NCBI GenBank assembly: GCA_023525715.1
Contig: CM042012.1
Location: 58,447,705 to 58,511,704, forward strand
Direction of reading: 5' to 3'
DNA length: 64,000 bases
From: Cichorium intybus
Lineage: Eukaryota; Streptophyta; Magnoliopsida; Asterales; Asteraceae
Shown here: piece by piece, positions 61,899-64,000 of the stretch
Layout of the letters: each line of letters opens with the position of its first letter
Numbering within the stretch: position 1 is the first letter of the stretch
The notes under the pieces: model-generated
Seen by the model: the letters and a program-made list of their open reading frames with translations, nothing else
Told to the model about the DNA's origin: nothing
The model's database searches: none
Translations under genes and position numbers: made by a program

Positions 61899-62139
61899 GG
61901 GTTATTATCACATTGGCCCTATAAACTTTCTTCAAAACTTTTAAAAGGTCCCTAAATATATTTTCGTGCTTCCTAAGTCATTAAACTCGAAAATGACTTG
62001 TCTTTTATACAAGTGAACGTATTTTTAGAAGGTTATCCGGTTACCAGTGACACGTGTCTCTTAAATTACCCACTTGTCTCCTTTGGATTCTATCTCTTCA
62101 TAGCCCACGACTCCAACTATTCCTTGTTCTTTTCCATGC

Positions 62140-62396
62140 AAATGTGTCACTTTCTCTCTCTCTCTCTCTCTCTCTCTCTACAATTGTGCTGTTATCTCGT
62201 GATTAATCGGCTTCACTTTCTCTCTCTGCTTTTCCTCTGTTTTTCCGGCAATTCGGCCACCGGAGCCACCTCATTTGACTTCCAAACACTTACTCTCACT
62301 AGCTTGATGTTCTTGGGCGACGCTCATTTATTCAATAACAGTGTCAGACTCACCAGAGATCTCCCCGTCCCTAACTCTGGTGCCGGCAGGGTTTAA
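62140..62396 (+). pseudogene. Captured fragment 1: LecRK-VIII signal peptide and start of lectin domain
   Basis: The frame reads a hydrophobic leader (LHFLSLLFLCFSG), then TSFDFQTLTLTSLMFLGDAH and LTRDLPVPNSGAGRV. FDF.TL.L..L..LGDAH followed by LTR.L.VP.S..GR is the N-terminal pattern of LecRK-VIII L-type lectin receptor kinases, membrane receptors with an extracellular lectin domain. A (TC)n run (62152-62179) is translated as Ser-Leu repeats. The lectin frame stops at 62394-62396, and the next part of the domain is missing. Confidence 0.8.
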
Positions 62397-62631
62397 CAAG
62401 CATGTAAGATTCCGGCGTCCTGGGTCCCAGGTTGAAATAATTGAAACCTTGGTTAGTTAGCTTAAAACAAAGAATAAAATGCAAATCTAGAACCCAGTGG
62501 TCAAGAAAAGGATTTTTGTGCTAACGTGGCTGGCGTTTCCTTTAGAATATTTGGGTTCAAAGGGAAATAGAAACTCCATTCCTCAATCGATCTCAAGGCA
62601 ACTGTTTGTCATCGACTTGCGTTTGAACTCC

Positions 62632-62823
62632 ATGGACTCCGACATGACAATGGTACCGGTGGGTGAAGGATCGAGTCTCTCCCAGGACCTTCTTCTTCTA
62701 CGAAGAAACCCAAGCGTTTCGAAATCAAGAAGTGGAACGTCGTCGCTCTTTGGGCCTGGGGTGAGTATACGAAACCCTAATTGCACGATTTGCAGGAATC
62801 ACATCATGGATCTCTGTGAGCGT
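62632..62823 (+). pseudogene. Captured fragment 2: RBX1-like RING-box protein, N-terminus to start of RING
   Basis: RBX1 is the RING-H2 subunit of cullin-RING ubiquitin ligases. From the ATG at 62632 the frame reads MDSDMTMVPVGEGSS. After a one-base shift it reads STKKPKRFEIKKWNVVALWA (about 62697-62758), which is the RBX1 signature segment. A donor-like GTGAGTAT follows at 62761. Then NCTICRNHIMDLC (62779-62817) gives the first RING cysteines. The rest of the RING is absent, so no ligase function is possible. Another donor-like gtgagcg follows, so introns appear to have been captured in part, indicating capture from genomic DNA. The preceding 62500-62631 may be its 5' UTR. Confidence 0.85.
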
Positions 62824-62916
62824 TTTTTCTAATTCATCGCTATTTTTCTTACAAGTGTTAAATAATTTAGTTTGTTCTCTACGTATTTTTCATTCTCGAT
62901 TGTGAACTTAAACCCA

Positions 62917-63033
62917 GGTTTGATTGGAGGTGGATTGGCTTTTGTCATATCGCCGAACAATGAAGATGTCGGAGATGCTGGTGCGTATATGGGTGTACCC
63001 ACCGGCGCCGTTGCTGTTGAGTTTGATACGTAA
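62917..63033 (+). pseudogene. Captured fragment 3: LecRK lectin-domain core
   Basis: The frame reads GLIGGGLAFVISPNNEDVG, then AYMGVPTGAVAVEFDT, ending at a TAA (63031-63033). GGLAFVISP and VAVEFDT are hallmark strands of the L-type lectin fold (Lectin_legB). It is preceded by an acceptor-like cccag. It belongs to the same parent gene type as fragment 1. Confidence 0.85.
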
Positions 63034-63041
63034 AAGAGTTT

Positions 63042-63293
63042 ATGTTTGTCGGATTTTCCGGGTCAACTCAAGGAAGCACTGAAGTCCACTCGGTTGAATG
63101 GTGGAGTTTCACCTCATCTTTTGATGAAGATACAAAACCCGGTCTAAGTTTATCACCTCTGTCACCACCCACGACCACCTTCATGAACCCCACCACTAAC
63201 GCCGTCAATTCACAGCCACCATCAATGCCGCCAACAACAAACAATCTAAACGCACATACGACACAAAAACAGAGCAAATGCCATAACCAGTAA
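63042..63293 (+). pseudogene. Captured fragment 4: LecRK-VIII end of lectin domain and juxtamembrane stalk
   Basis: The 83-aa frame begins MFVGFSGSTQGSTEVHSVEW then WSFTSSFDE, the C-terminal lectin strand motif of LecRK-VIII. A Ser/Pro/Thr-rich stalk and KCHNQ follow. The sequence between fragment 3 (VEFDT) and this one, about 75 residues in relatives, is deleted. No transmembrane segment or kinase follows. Confidence 0.85.
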
Positions 63294-63470
63294 ACTTTAA
63301 GCTCGGCAGCACAATTCCAAACAACACCGATAAACTTTTTCTTATCTTTGTGATTAGAGATTTGAATCTGATCATTATCTTTCGCCATTTTGGGATATGG
63401 AAGAAGCAACACAACAAAGAGAAAAAGCAGAAGTTTGTGTAAGAGAGAGGCGTTGTGTGTTAGCAAGAAA
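63294..63470 (-). pseudogene. Captured fragment 5: N-terminus of an unidentified gene, opposite strand
   Basis: Read on the minus strand, a leader-like CT-rich stretch precedes an ATG giving MAKDNDQIQISNHKDKKKFI and then GVVWNCAAELKVYW, before running into the LecRK fragment. The composition looks like a real gene start (5' UTR plus N-terminus), but I cannot name the family. Confidence 0.5.
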
Positions 63471-63674
63471 TATAAGTATTTTTTAAGTGATTGTTAATTG
63501 TTTAAGTAATTAAATCCAACTCAGCTTTTAAACCTTTTTAACCGGTTACCCTTCCAATATTGGTATAATAGACACGGCTTTTTCGAGTTTAATGACCTAG
63601 GAGGCTCGAAAATATCTTTAGGGACCTTTTAAAATTTTTGATGAAAGTTTATAGGGCTAATGTGACAATAACCC

Positions 63675-64000
63675 TAATTTTCCATGTACCCCAAAGTGGG
63701 AAAAAGCCACATGTACTCACCTTAGTAGCTAGGACGTCTAGCTACACTAATCCACTTTCTCTAGACTTTCCTTGCTTCCAAGCATCCTTCAATCTCTTTG
63801 AATTTTCTATCCAAAAATCTGATTCATGGAGGATCTTGCCCATTTTCATAATTTCCCTTAAAAAATCTATCCCATTGAGCAAAACGAAGACTTGAGTTGT
63901 CTAAACCTTGAAACCGGTCCACACTTTGTCATCTCCGGCCACCACCGACCACCTGCAACCACCAGCACCCTCAAGTGCCGTCGGCGGTTTTCTTTCTTCC
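63675..64000 (-). repeat. Gypsy LTR on minus strand, piece right of the Pack-MULE
   Basis: It begins with the TSD copy and continues the LTR of 60538-61898. Its end lies beyond the window. The final 100 bases are CCACC-rich. No gene is seen. Confidence 0.55.

Larger units (their letters stand above)
61899..63674 (+). mobile_element. Pack-MULE with captured LecRK-VIII, RBX1 and unidentified gene fragments; TSD TAATTTTCC
   Basis: The terminal inverted repeats are about 110 bp. The left starts GGGTTATTATCACATTGGCC and the right, read in reverse complement, starts GGGTTATTGTCACATTAGCC; the match continues through ctataaactttc, ttttaaaaggtccctaaa and tcattaaactcgaaaa. TAATTTTCC at 61890-61898 is repeated exactly at 63675-63683, the 9-bp TSD of Mutator-like elements. 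No transposase is encoded. Inside lie fragments of at least three host genes (listed separately). The element sits in a gypsy LTR. Strand given is that of the LecRK and RBX1 fragments. Confidence 0.95.

Noticed and set aside
62583..62786. Minus-strand 67-aa ORF in the Pack-MULE
   Set aside because: Antisense of the RBX1 fragment; no independent support.

Overview
This window is repeat-dominated plant nuclear DNA. It is AT-rich and holds many LTR retrotransposons of the Ty3/gypsy chromovirus and Ty1/copia types, a hAT MITE, a foldback element and a gene-capturing Mutator-like element. The only intact host gene I recognise is a SIAMESE-RELATED (SMR) cell-cycle inhibitor, and that family is plant-specific. 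The repeat style suits a eudicot, and Asteraceae is my guess from memory of similar elements, but the sequence does not prove it. I see no bacterial, organellar or CRISPR-like features.

Layout. 1-7186: the 3' part of a Tekay/Del-like chromovirus (copy 1) with a nearly open gag-pol and a 2.8-kb 3' LTR. 7187-12295: the 3' end of a copia element whose LTR is split by a 2.5-kb solo gypsy LTR (TSD ATATA), followed by a minus-strand copia LTR. 12296-13640: degenerate copia pol on the minus strand. 13880-18332: a minus-strand gypsy LTR split by a 3.1-kb plus-strand solo LTR (TSD GATGC). 18440-20261: degenerate copia pol on the plus strand and a short minus-strand LTR with its primer binding site. 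20262-28500: the low-repeat island, with the SMR gene (minus, 25999-26376), a hAT MITE with perfect 8-bp TSDs and a 330-bp foldback element. 28500-34658: decayed repeats and a copia solo LTR. 34659-43082: a complete but dead minus-strand chromovirus of a second family, carrying a 69-nt GT-AG intron-like insert in its protease region. 43083-44812: a copia LTR tail and gag remnant. 44813-60448: a nested pair, in which a minus-strand non-autonomous LTR element (TSD CGCCC) carries inside its 3' LTR a young full-length Tekay-like element (copy 2, 45753-56726, TSD TAAAA). 60538-64000: a minus-strand gypsy LTR split by a Pack-MULE (61899-63674, 9-bp TSD TAATTTTCC).

The most noteworthy item is the Pack-MULE. 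Between 110-bp terminal inverted repeats it holds fragments of a LecRK-VIII-type L-type lectin receptor kinase gene (three pieces), an RBX1 RING-box gene (two pieces) and the start of a third, unidentified gene in the opposite orientation. The second theme is nested insertion, with six insertions dated relative to one another by exact or near-exact target-site duplications. The third is GC-rich palindromes (TTAGCGSCGCTAA and TACACGRCCCGTGTA types) that recur in LTRs of otherwise different families. No functional interplay between genes is implied; apart from SMR, the coding sequences are element remnants or captured fragments.
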